Below are positions 1 through 11,872 of a stretch of 64,000 bases of DNA, one piece after another. The stretch is from Hepsetus odoe (taxonomy: Eukaryota; Chordata; Actinopteri; Characiformes; Hepsetidae): NCBI GenBank assembly GCA_017165825.1, contig CM029367.1, positions 8,601,723 to 8,665,722 on the forward strand, given 5' to 3'. Position numbers and translations under genes: made by a program. Position 1 is the stretch's first letter. Every line of letters begins with the position of its first letter. Under the pieces are notes generated by a model. That model worked only from the letters and a program-made list of their open reading frames with translations. It did no database searches and was not told where the DNA came from.

Positions 1-168
1 TGAAGGCTAAAAGTAGTAACACTGAATATTGATTTGATTTAGATTTTTCTTTTGTTTGCTCACTTTGCATTTTGTAAATTGATAAAAATAAACAATCATT
101 ATTTATATTTCTGAAAGCATTCTTTGTTTCTTTGCATTTTTTCACACCTGCCTAAAACTTTTGCACAG
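1..168. mobile_element. Right terminal inverted repeat of a Tc1-like transposon (truncated by window edge)
   Basis: This stretch is the near-exact reverse complement of the left inverted repeat of the element at 18374-18906. It ends in CTTTTGCACAG and is followed by TA (169-170), the Tc1/mariner target dinucleotide. The body of the element lies left of the window. No transposase codons are visible here. Confidence 0.8.
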
Positions 169-2453
169 TACTGTATGTAACATTTAAGCATAAAGCAACC
201 AACAAATCTTTAATGCACAATCTGAAATACATATGTAAATCTTGTAGAAGTAAGTATATGAAATAAGAGTATAAAATTGTTCATAGAACTACTTTGGGTA
301 GAGTCTAAAATTTGCACATATTTGCACACAAGCATTTACACAAATTAAAACTTTGGAATAATGTGTGCAGTTGTGAAACAAAAACTCTGCCAGTAATCAT
401 GTTTGTAGAAATAAGAGATGTGCATGAATCTGAGACTGCTTCTTTGCGAATCAAATCCTTGATGGAAAAATGACTTAAAAACCACAATATTTTAAAGGAT
501 AATTAAATCGTTGCCTATCCAGCCTCCTGATGGGTTTAAGTATTTTGAATCTGAAGTCCATGAGAGGGACCCTCATACCTTTAAGGAACTCTTAACATTT
601 TGCCAAAACTGAACCAAAAAAAAAAAGTCCTAAGTGATCAGAGAAGATATGTACTCCATTAAGCTGTGCCATCTCTTGCCTATGGAAAAGCAGTTGAGCA
701 TAATGGTAGCCTGACTGGTCATCCATGGTGATACATGTTCTCCTGGAAACCAACACCTCCTACCACCGTGTCTGAGTGCCTTTTTCTCAGATAGTGTAAG
801 GGAGAGGAAATTGTCAGTAAGACGGCACAGTATCTTGCAAGGTATTTTTAGATTGAGCAGGAAATGAAAGTCTGGCATTTAGGTGCAAAAAGCATGAAGA
901 TCTAGCATGACCAGAAGCAAAAAGTACATCTTCTTCTGATTTCCCCTGTAGTTTCTAGCCATTTAAAATTCATTTTTACAGCACTCCAGAACCAGTGGCC
1001 AAACTACTTTCCTTTAAACTAGAGTCCTTTAAACCACTTCAGAAAAGTTCTTCTCCAGCCTTATAAAAGTACTATGGGACTTCTTGTCATTTCAGGCTTG
1101 TAAAATGTATGGACTCATGAGCCATATTCTAAGCTGGACTCTTTTTTTTTTTGGTATGGTAATGGCCCATGAGGGGCACAGTAGCAGGTGTGAAGTTTAG
1201 ACACAGGTGGAACATGTACTCAAAAGCAAAATAGCTCAAATAAAATGTCACTTAAAATACCACAGTGCAGGGAAAAATGTAATTTACACAATTCTCCCCT
1301 TAGCCAACATCTATCAGCAGAGCGTCTTTAGTTTTGCATTAAAAATATTCTGATTAACACTGTTAAATTTTATGAACCATCAAACAATCTGTTTACAGTT
1401 CATGTCTTTTTCTTTAGAAATGAATCTTGTGACATAAAGTACACTTATATTTATGCTCACAGTCTGAACTTCAAGGCACATTAGATCATTAAACTGACTG
1501 ACTACACTTAAATATTAACTAAAGAGACGGACTAAAAAGAATGAAAAGACTGGAAAGTAGAAAGAAAATGGAAACAAATATTCCTTTATAAGTAATGGAA
1601 TCTATAAGAATTGGACTTATTCAGTCTCTCCTACCTAACCTTATAAGTTCAACTTGATAAAAGTAAGACAAAACACTAACATCTAAACATTGCCTGGCCA
1701 CAATACCAGATAATGACATAATACCAGGTAAACCTTGAACGACATGATTGATGATGTTATTTAAGTGAGAGGATGCCTAATCAAGTAATAGAAAAGCAAC
1801 CCATTTTTTATTTAGTGAGATGTTGGTTGCATTTGTGAAAGATCACGCATGAGTGAAAAATGCTGCTTTAGACACCCAAGCCAAAGTTGCATAAAGTGTA
1901 CAGAAGACTGTTTTTCTTACAAAGCTAAGATCAACGCAAGGACCTCAAGGCACCCGAAAAGTTAAACTCACATCATATTGAGATGTTTTATGCAGGTTTG
2001 TGGGTTTTAAGCTGTGGCACCCATAAATTTAACCAAATTTGGAACTCCTTCAGAAGAAGCTCCATCAGAGCAAAACTGGAAAGCAGAGTGGATTCATCCC
2101 CAAGCCCTTTTCCGCCTCAGGGCACACATATCCCTCCACTTCCCCAGTGGCTATAGCTCTTGGATGGGAGCAGATGAGGGGCTTCAGGGGCCAGATTATA
2201 TGGAGACTACTCTCTTCTGTCTGGCTTGGAGGGGTGATGGGGTGCGTGAGTCCGTGGACTTAAAGAGTCTTCCAGCAGCTCATTCACTGTGTGTTCCAAA
2301 GAAAAGCCTAGTGACGAGCTTGCCAAGTGAAACAAAGGTTCTGCTCCACATTGCTACCCTCTCTCTATTGCGTTTCCATTTGCACATGTTTTGATGTCTT
2401 CTTTTGATACTTTACTGTGGACTTGGTTCATTCATTCTCACACTTCCTTGTAA
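169..2453. other. Intergenic stretch, no gene seen
   Basis: AT-rich sequence with short A/T homopolymers. Only short random-looking open frames occur, with no recognisable domain and no plausible exon set. I see no clear repeat family here. Confidence 0.6.
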
Positions 2454-2698
2454 ATGAAAGTGACTATTCTTGTCATTGTGAAACGCAGCACAGCACAACA
2501 CAACGAAATTCAACTTCTGCTTTTCACCCATACACACACACGTGCAGCAGGGGTAGCTATTGAAAGCGCTCAGGGAGCTGTGATGGGGACGGTACTTTGC
2601 TCAAGGGTACCTCAGGGCAACCTACTAGTGAGGGAATCGAAACCCACAATCTTCCGATCCGGGGGCCAACTCCCTAATCACTAGGACACCACTGCCCA
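2454..2698 (-). mobile_element. tRNA-derived SINE, family A, minus-strand copy
   Basis: Read on the minus strand this has a tRNA-like head (GGCAGTGGTGTCCTAGTGAT) with a B-box-like segment, then the family body (GAGGTACCCTTGAGCAAAGT), then a tail rich in TGTGTG and CACTTTCA. Related copies are at 4328, 11522 and 18985. The family is recognised only by comparing copies within this window. Confidence 0.75.
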
Positions 2699-2941
2699 AA
2701 TGGATAGTAAATGGATACTTACTGAGTGATGTTTGTTATTTTGGTAGCTAATGTCATATCACCATTGTTAAACCCCACATTTATCTACATAGTTTATTTA
2801 TTTAATCTTTTCAGTCAACAGTGTTCTCTTACTATAACACCCTGCATGCATTACACAAAGACCTTATACCTCCATTGGGAATACCTGTGGTGTCAACCAG
2901 TCCTAAACACTTGCCTAACTACTTATCTCTTAGCCTATAAT

Positions 2942-4160
2942 GTCTTCTTTTTCTTCTTCCACTTTTGGGTACTCACATTAGGGTTTGCCACAAAATGGAT
3001 CATCCATCTCCATTTCTTCCACTCCTCCGCATCTCTCTCTTTCTGACCAACCCACTGCATGCCCTCTCACCACCTCCATTAACCTCCTCTTTGGCCTTCC
3101 TCTTTTCCTCTTGCCTAGCAGCTCTATCCTCACATCCTTCTCCAAATTTACTCCTCATCTCTTCTCTGCACATGTCCAAACCAAGCAGTCTTGCCTTTGT
3201 TTTCAAATCATCCAACCTGAGCTGTCCCTTTATTAAACTAATTTCCTGTCTATCTTCATCGCTCCCAATGCAAATCTCAGGAGTTTAAATCCATCACCTC
3301 TCTTTTCATCAGTGCCACTGTCTCCAACCCATATAGTATAGATGGTCTTACTACCGTCCGGCAAACCTTCCCTTTCTTGCTAGTATCTGTTTGACACAGA
3401 TCACTCCTGACACAGTTCTCCACCCATTCAAATCTGCCTGGACTCTCTTCTTCACCTCTCTTCCAAACTCCCTGTTGTTCTACATTGCTGACCCACAAGT
3501 ATTTAAACTCCTCTGCTTTTGCCACCTCTACTTCCTGTATCCTAACCACTCTGCTGTCCTCTATTTAATTCCCAATCACTTATTAACTATAGTCTCTGTC
3601 CTACTGACATTCATTCCTCTCCTCTCTAGAGAATATCTCCACCTCTCCAAGGTTTGTGCTGATACTTGATATTATCACCTTCTCCCACGCAACCATCACT
3701 CCTATTACAGACCTAACCACTGTCACACTGCCCTCAAACATATCCTGTACCACTCTAACCATACCTTTCTGCCACTTCTGAATGCTTCATACAAAACTCC
3801 TCTTTAGGCACTCTGTGATATGCTTTCTCAAGTTTACAAAGGCACAATATAATTCCTTATGATCTTTTTTATACTTCCCCTTCAACACCTTCAGAGCAAA
3901 CATTGCATCTGTAGTGATCTTTCTTGGCATGAAATCATACTGCTGCTAACTGGTCAAGACCTCTTTTCTTAACCTAGCTTCCACTACTCACTAACTTTAT
4001 GCTTTGGCTGATCAACTTTATCCCTCTATAATTACAACAGCTTTGGGCTTCATCCTTATTCTTGACATCAGTATTAGTACACTGCCCCACTCCTCAGGCA
4101 TCCATTCACTTTCCATTGTTTTAAGATTGCGTTAAATAATCTGGTTAGAATTATTATACT
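2942..4160 (-). mobile_element. Decayed 3' portion of an RTE-type LINE
   Basis: On the minus strand, short frames resemble the intact element at 28025-31166. Examples are VEVAKAEEFKYL against [12 protein letters not shown], and [17 protein letters not shown] against [17 protein letters not shown]. Frameshifts and stops are frequent, and the endonuclease region is absent. It covers the reverse transcriptase C-terminal part and the 3' end, with the CT-rich edge near 2942. It is a dead copy. Confidence 0.8.
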
Positions 4161-4327
4161 TTCATTATACACCATTATACTTCAACAAAGCCTGAACTCT
4201 CTTTCCTTCTTGTCATTTCTGTAGGTAGTCTTCAGGAATTGTTCTCTATGTTTCTTGAAGACCATTCTAAATCTCTATTTTGTACATTGGATGCCTTTTG
4301 TGTAGTTTTTTCAATAGTGTTAAATAA

Positions 4328-4590
4328 GCAGTGGCCTAGTGGTTAGGGTGTTAGCCATGTGATCGGAGGATCGGGGGTTCGGGGGTTCGAACCCCTTTCC
4401 CAATAGGTTGCCCTGAGGTAACCTTGAGCAAGGCGCTGTCCCTGTCACTGCTCTCCAGGCGCTTTCAATAGCTGCCCACTGCTGCATGGTGTTTGAGTGT
4501 GCATGGGTTAAATGCAGAGGTCCAATTTTGTTGTGGTTCAGTGTCTGCTGTGCTGTGACCTCGCAATGACAAGGGTTGCCACTTTACTTT
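4328..4590 (+). mobile_element. tRNA-derived SINE, family A
   Basis: The head GCAGTGGCCTAGTGGTTAGG resembles an A-box region, followed by GGTTCGAACCCC as a B-box. The body has CCTGAGGTAACCTTGAGCAA and GCTGCCCACTGCTGCA. A GGGGGTTC unit is duplicated near 4373-4390. It is not a tRNA gene: there is no cloverleaf 3' half, and the sequence continues into the SINE body. Confidence 0.8.
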
Positions 4591-7500
4591 TTTCACTTTT
4601 TAACGCTGTGCCTCTTTGCTTGCCTCTTTTGGCAGGTCTGGGATTGGGTACCTGCTCTAGAGGTAACTGTGGCACCACTGTACAATGTCATTAGGCTACA
4701 GATACTGCAGTAGTTTTATTAAGTGTTTTATTTTGGCTGGGGTGTCATTTGAAAGTTTTTCCCTTTCTGCTGTAAAATGACCATTTTGGAGGTGATATGC
4801 CAACATGACTGTATAGCTCCTGTGGCATATCAAACTATGGTTGTCTTAATAGTAAAATGTAGTTAAATACAGCTGTTGGCTGCGTTCTTGTGTGCACACT
4901 GCTGTATTTCCCAGATGTACATTACATCTCTTAGCAGATGCCTTTGACCCATGAAGTATAGGGCACTGCCAAAAGCACCAAAATAGTCTCAACTTCTCTG
5001 TACACCTCTAAGGCCTCTTTGGGTCTTTTAAATGTATTTGAAGAGGTCAGTGTTTTAGGCTGTAGAACAGATCTGTTGTTGGCAGACGCGTTTTCTCAGA
5101 AAATATTCTCTGCTCTGAGCGAAGAAACCTCCGCCACAAATCCCCGACTTGGCCTAAATATTTGCTGAATGCACAAAAAAACACAGAGGGTTGAAGGGAG
5201 AAGAGAGGAAAAAAAAAGGAAAAGAGAGAAAAAAGACATAGTGGCTGGCCATGCAAATTAAATGCAGATTCTGTATATGATTTTTTTTTGCGTGTCATAA
5301 GAGGAGGGGATGCGAAAGATGAAAAATGGAGAGAAATAAACAGAGAGAAACTGGCAGAGGCCATTGTTTCACTTGGCGGCGAGTGGCGCTGTATGGTTAC
5401 AGCCCAGTCATTATCCAGGAATTCTGAGCAAAGGAGAGAGGGAAAAAAAGAGCCTTTGACGCCTCTCTCTGTCTTTTCTTCCTTCTCTTTTTACTCAGAA
5501 CTTGAGGCAATTTAAAAGTGATTAGAATTCACTAACAAGCCTTAAAGGAGCTACTATATGATTCTGAGGGGCACCTCTTTGGGGTATTGCTTGTAAATAG
5601 TAGCTAGTAAACTGTGTTCATAAAAATATGAACGCTTTATTGTTCAGAATATTGAAGTTTGCTTTTAGTTTTCTCATTGTGTCATTCAGTGGTGAAGTTT
5701 CAATTTGTTCTCACTTTTTGTGATAGAAGTGCCAAGTATGAACATGGTAGAGCAATGCATTCATGACTTGCAAAACTGTAAGTTTTTTAATTAAACAGGA
5801 AATCTCTCAACTACTGAAACCTGATAAACAAAGCTTCTTCAAGGCTCACTTTATTTTACAGTTTCAGATCCTGTTTTAAACTTCCAAGATAAGCAATAGA
5901 AACATCAGCTAAGCTAACTCAGTTCTTCTAATTGGCTAGTTAGAAGACTCTGACTGGTTCCAGAGGCAGGAAAACAAACCAGCAGTAACCTTGACTGCCA
6001 TGTGAAGAAAATGTATTTGCTAATTTGATAATCTGGTATACTATATACTGTACAGAGTTGCAATGCATTAACCAACAGGGTGCTGGCCATATTCCTGGTT
6101 GTGTAAATTAGCCAAGCCTGACCACAAGTATGGCCACTCAAAGAAACCAAGAGCAAATGTTGCATTTACCAGTGGCGCCTGCAGTCCAGGCTGATAAATG
6201 AGAAAGAGTATAACAAAAACCTGATACTTCTAACTGAGAGAAAGGAAGTGTTTTGGTTCTGGTCATGTTATGATGAGTGCGTATATATACAGTGAATTCT
6301 CACTCAGAATTTCCTCAGTGCAGTCTGCAGCCTGCAGGCTTTACTGTCGGATAAACAGGCTGGTCTGGAGCTGGATCTTGTGGGGAAGCAACATGGATGA
6401 ACATCGCTCAATCAGAAACATGTGGGCTCACTGTTTCTACAGACTATAGCCATGTCTATGGCCTTGTGCAGACCCATATACAGAGCTTTACCTTCAAGGA
6501 GGTACATGAGTTTGATCATAATCTCCATTCAGAGATGTCATGAAGTCATGAATTGTTTTATGTTATTTATAGTAAAAGTAATGGATGACTATTTAAAATG
6601 CATAAGATTCTTCAAGTGCCATTTGTCAAATAGTAACTGCTAAAATGACATATTTGATTATTTTCTAAAAATGAAAATAGCTCCACACACCATTTTATCA
6701 AACATTACTGTTTATTTGATTAAATCAACATATTGAAACATAGAATATGGCTGGTGCAAAAAGTATGGCAAGTTTATGGCACTGTTTTATTTTTTTCCAT
6801 GCATAGCATTGCAGATATTTTGCAGTAAAATGTATTTTTACTTTTAAATCAATGTAACATGTAAATGGACCATTATCCATAGCCAATGCCTATAGCCAGT
6901 GTTCATTAACACATTTTTTAAGTCATGATGGACCAAGGACTCATTCAATGAGTGGATTTTAAAAGAATAAAATGATAAAAATAAATATATAAATGAAGGA
7001 CTGTTTGAAATTCTGATTTATATATTTCAGTTTCCTTGCAAAGTTTTACTATAATGTTTCCTATAATACTTGTTTTTACTCTAGTACTTCAGATTTTTTT
7101 TAAAATACTGTGGGTCAAGTATTAAAACAAATCACTGTAGGGTTCATTATTCAAACTTTTGATTAAGTGCATTTTGTCAAACCCATGAAAAATGAATTCT
7201 CTTATTACCAAAAACAGTTATACATGCCAGCATAATTTAAGATGGAATTTTTTTTTTCTCACAAAGCTCTGAACTTCAAACTAAAGCCTTTTCCAGAATT
7301 AAGGAGCAAAGAACGCACCCCCAGCTTGTGTCTGAACTTTTTCTTGCAGCCAGGCCGGGCGTGAGATTAGCTCATCTCCTGTCAGCCTCTCTTAAGCTTG
7401 CTCTTCTCCCTGAGCTGGGCTCTTAATGGATGTGTGTTGCGATAGTGTGATCCCCTTGGAAAGAGCCTAGACCCCCTTCATCCATCAGCTGAAACACAAC

Positions 7501-9473
7501 CTAGCGTCTGGAGCTCCACACCCACGTCTCCCCACTGTCCGTCTCACTCTGTCTCACCTCATTGGGCCTTTTGCTTCAAAAGGATACACTCACTAAATAA
7601 ATGGAGGGGAAAAAAAGCATTTTGGAGTCAGGGGCCATGCTTGGAACCCTGTTTTATCATTTTATTGAGCACAGAAACTCAGTTGCAGACTAGACAGGGT
7701 ATTGCTATTTTAGTGACTTGTGTCTTGGACATGTGGCGGAGGTGGATTTTCAGAAACGTTGCCATTGGTTTTCTAACCAAAGAAGAATGGATGCAGTTTG
7801 TGTTTCTTATATTATACAAAGAATGACAAAGATTGGAGATCTTGGAAATAAAAGCTGATTTTGGATGCAGCTCCAAAGAAGCTGTAGACAAGTTTTTAAA
7901 GTTGCAGAAAGATTTATGGTTGAGGTCAAGTTTAAGGACACTCCAGACCCACTCTTACTTCATAAAATGTCCATGTGCATTACAATGTGGCCAGTTGAGC
8001 TATTGTTTACACACCCAAGACTAATGGCTTTTTTCAACAGTGGACAGCATCTGCCTCCGTGCGCCAAAGAGCTTGTGGCACCAGTTTGGTTCTATTCAAC
8101 TGTCTGTCCACAAAAGAAAGCACATTTAGCATGGTACATTCTTCCTTTTCACTGACGCTTCAGGGTAGACAGTGCAGTAGAGCTTCTGGTTTTGTCTGGT
8201 CCTGGCACACAGCTAAGATGCCACCCCCCCTACCCCCACAAAATAAAAAAAATCAGGCAACGTGCCCACCCCTTTCCCTCAGTATTGGCCCGTCTGGTGA
8301 GAAATGTCATTTAGGGCAAGAGTGTAAGTGACAATAGCGATAATGCTGCAAATTCCTAGCTTGTCATGTAAAATTTGTGTCATGCTTTGTAGTAGGTTTT
8401 TTTTTTTTATCACAATCCAAAAAAATTCAGACATCCCTTCTACTTACTGATTCCAGCTACTTATATATGTACCCCTCACCAATACTGTATTTTTTGCATA
8501 CAAAAGGATTGACCTGAAACAGAGGCTAGGCTTGTTCTGTTCAATTCCACACTTTAGCTCAAGGGGGATAAAGCCTTCCAAAACTTCTGGTATGAGCCAT
8601 TGTGATCTAGAATTAATCAACCTGCATCATTAACTAGCCTCACTAATGCTTTTGTGACTGAAATCAATGTTTCAACATCTAGTGAAAAGTCTTCCTAGAA
8701 GAGTAGATGGCTACTGAAGCACAAGAGTGACAAACTGTATTTAACACCCTAGAACACAGAAGAAATGAGCAGATGTCTGCAAACTTTTGGACACGTTTGA
8801 AGCTGAAGTTGCCCATGATTAATTAAGAGCAGACTCTAATCAGTTTATAAGGAAAACAAAAATAGAACCCTGCTTAATTACTACTTTATGAGGTAGTTAT
8901 GAAAAAGTAGAAAGGCAAAAGGATGAAATGCCTCTAGACCTGTAAGGATCAAAAGCTATATGTGTGCATCACTGGCAGCCCATTTTCTCATTGCAGTGAT
9001 GATGTGAGAGACGCTGCAAGGGTTTCCTAAAAAAAAAAAAAAATTCATTCAGCTGGAGATACAGACAGACGTTCCGTGGGAATCTGTGTTTTGGGGACCA
9101 GGAGGGGTTGGTTGGGAGAAGCCAGAGCCGGGTGAGATGCATAAAGTTGGAAGTGGGGGGGCTTCATGAAGAGGTGGGGATGCTTTATATGTTTATCACA
9201 GTCCTGACCCCCATGGCCTCCTGGAAAACAACTGCATGGATGGATGAATGGAGGGATCATGCTAATAAAAGGCCAAGGGGAGTGGGGGTGGCAATCTGAT
9301 GGAATCCCTCTGTTTCTATCCACCATCCTCCTGCTCTTCTGCAGTCATTCTCCCACAGCTTGTCTTGCATTTGACTGGCAGCTTGTGTCATTTTTGTGAT
9401 GAGAATGGGCACAGAGAACCATAACTTCCCTTTAAAAGCAAAATGAGACTATCATCGAACAAGCTGTAGGTCT
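4591..9473. other. Intergenic stretch, no gene seen
   Basis: No exon set or domain is found. Most of it is AT-rich. Two patches have higher complexity and GC and do not look repetitive: about 5050-5520 and about 7290-7580. They could be regulatory or conserved non-coding DNA, but that is only a guess without alignment. Confidence 0.5.
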
Positions 9474-9850
9474 TTACATTTACATTTACATTTATGGCAT
9501 TTAGCAGACGCCCTTATTCAGAGCGATTTACAACAGTGCTTTGTGTCCACATAAGATCATCATCATCTTGGTAACCAGCTCACATCAGCAACTGCTGATT
9601 AGCTATTACAGCCTAAGCAACAAACTAAGTGCCCTTGTGACAAGTATATGCACCTACACTCATTTTTACTTTTTTTAATTTTTTATTTTTTAATGGATAA
9701 GACAGTAAAGAGAGAGCAGAGGTTTAAGGAAAAGAATGAGCAGAGGTAGGAGAGTAGATGATTTGGGAAGATTATTCCCTGAGAAATTCCATGAACAGGT
9801 GGGTTTTTAATCGACGTTTGAAGACAGTTTAATCGATGTTTGAAGACAAT
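9474..9850 (-). repeat. Interspersed repeat (family C) with L2/SINE-type tail
   Basis: It begins with the reverse complement of the tail ATGGCATTTAGCAGACGCCC and continues through CAACAGTGCTTTGTGTCCAC. About 175 bp (9474-9650) match, in opposite orientation, the repeat at 62027-62198. The part after 9680 (AGGTGGGTTTTTAATCGACG, then a duplicated GACGTTTGAAGAC unit) looks like a further piece of a dispersed fish repeat. The class is not certain. Confidence 0.6.
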
Positions 9851-11450
9851 TTTTCAATCTTTGCTAAATGTGAATAAAAATCTAGTCAGGTAGAACTTTA
9901 TGGCTACTCCTAAATATAAAGGTTTTTCTTGTGGGCATACAGTTCTTGGAAGAATTCGGCCTGAACCTTTACATAATAAGGAGGTCCTATAAATTTTAAA
10001 ACTCGAACTCACATCTTACTTGCATTAAATATTCTTCAGACAACCAAAATTGTTCACTTCTTGTTTAAACCTTTTGATGTTTTGTTTTTATGCTAATAAT
10101 AATACTAATAAATATAAAATATATAAACTAATAAAAAATAGGTTGTATATTACTTATGACTGGACTTATAACAAACTTGGATGTGTTATTACACATTGAT
10201 TTTAACTGTATGATTTCTGGTTTGGGTCCTGCTTATGTAAATCTTTCATTACTTTGCATCATTTCTGTTTGAGAGGTAGAGTTGCTGTGGTAGAGTGGGT
10301 TGGGCTGGGATTAGATATGGGGTTAGATAACTAGAATGAACTCAGGCTGAGATTCCATTGCATCTGGCCCAGTAACTAGTTTGAGTTGGGCTGTCCTCCT
10401 CTTCATACATTTCCTTATTTATGAACCACTTAAGAGTGACCATTTAAGGTCATAAAATGCAACCATGAAATAAAGATCATCTAGAAATATATTTACAGCA
10501 ATTATTTTTTAAATAGATTCAGCTAGATAATGGATACATAATATTTTAAGTTACAATATTCAGCCAGCGAATCTATAGAATCTATAGGAATCAAATGTTG
10601 CCTGCTAAACACAAAGGTGTGGGTTAAACAATTCTCTCATGCCCAAAATTTGTGTAGTAAAGTGGTTTTTTTTGTTAATACAGTTAAAAACTTTCAGTAA
10701 CAATAAGTAAATACTGATAACAATAGAAATCAGCAACAATACCCCAATAGATATTCCTTAAAATGATGTCACAATGACACTTTTTTGAGCTTTTTGCTAC
10801 ATATTAGGCATGGAAAGTGTTAAATGGCATCTCAAAAAGATGCTTAACTTGGGGGAGCTGCTGCATGCCTGTGTTTTATTCTCTTGTTAGTGGTCAAATT
10901 CTGTGGAAAATTGGATGGCGCTGCAAACAGAGGTGGATGTTTTCCTGGGGCGCAGAGAAGAGTGTGGACGGCGCACATTCCTGGGGAAAGCTGTGTAAAT
11001 CCCAGCCATTGATTCGCATGGGGACCTTCTGACCCCAGGAATACATTAGCAGATTAGGAGGGCAGACAGCAAAGCGCAGTGAGCTGGAGTCTCGTGGAGC
11101 CGCTTTTCACACTACGGTTAACCCAGGACCCTGCTGTCTCTAATCCAGCCTGTCTCTATAGAAATCACACTGGCCCCGGGGTCACATATGTGTGGAAACG
11201 TAGAATGGAGTCCAAGCAGAAAAGAATGCAATAGGCTGGAAGATGAGAATGGCATGTTATGTTTTTAAATGGCTCATTTGAATTGGATCTTCATTATTAT
11301 AAAGTATGGGAAGTAAATTAGAAAGTTTGAAGTAAGTTTACATATGAAATGAAATGCCTCCAACATAAAGGTGGACATCTTGTTCCTGGCAAGACTAATA
11401 AGTTTCAGCCAGTGGCTATCACTGAGCAACTGCTAAATCCCTGCTGCTAT
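9851..11450. other. Intergenic stretch, no gene seen
   Basis: AT-rich to about 10800. A GC-richer, non-repetitive block follows at about 10830-11200. Open frames in it are short and show no domain. It is a candidate for conserved non-coding sequence only. Confidence 0.5.
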
Positions 11451-11872
11451 GGGTGGTGGTGGTCTAGTGGTAGGATACTTGGATCAAGAGGTCCCAGGTT
11501 TGAATCCCACCTCTAGCACTACCGGTGGCAGTGGTGGCCTAGTGGCTAGGGAGTTGGCCCCCGGATCAGAAGATTGTGGGTTCGATCCCCTCCCCAGTGG
11601 GTTGCCCTGAGGTACCCTTGAGCAAGGTACTGTCCCTGTCACTCCCCGGGCGCAATCAATAGCTGCCCACTGCTGCACGTGTGTGTATGGGTGAAATGCA
11701 GAGGTCAAATTTCTCATTCGTGGGATTATGAATAAAGGATTATTATTACCACTGGGTCCAAGAGTTGCTTAACCCTGAGTTGCTCCAGGGGGACTGTCCC
11801 TGTAATTAGGACATGGAGGTCGCTCTGGATAAGAGCGTCTGCTACATGCCATAAATGTAATGTAAATGCTGC
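11451..11872 (+). mobile_element. SINE family B, split by a nested SINE
   Basis: The 5' half (11451-11521: GGTGGTCTAGTGGTAGGATA, CCCACCTCTAGCACTACC) and the 3' half (11748-11872: CCACTGGGTCCAAGAGTTGC through AGAGCGTCTGCTACATGCCA) together match the continuous copies at 39147 and 58475. The middle is a family A SINE. Confidence 0.85.
11522..11747 (+). mobile_element. tRNA-derived SINE, family A, inserted into a family B SINE
   Basis: The tRNA-like head GGCAGTGGTGGCCTAGTGGC, the B-box GGGTTCGATCC, the body GAGGTACCCTTGAGCAAGGT and a short ATT-rich end are all present. It interrupts the family B SINE between CACTACC and TTACCACTGGG, which suggests a short ACTACC/ATTACC target duplication. Confidence 0.8.

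Noticed and set aside
3000..3660. Several overlapping open frames of 60-110 codons on both strands
   Set aside because: They are frames within a decayed RTE LINE; plus-strand ones are antisense shadows.
4328..4400. tRNA-like sequence with A- and B-box-like segments (also at 11451, 11522, 24964, 39147, 58475)
   Set aside because: Each runs directly into a SINE body and recurs as a family, and none has a tRNA 3' half, so these are SINE heads rather than tRNA genes.
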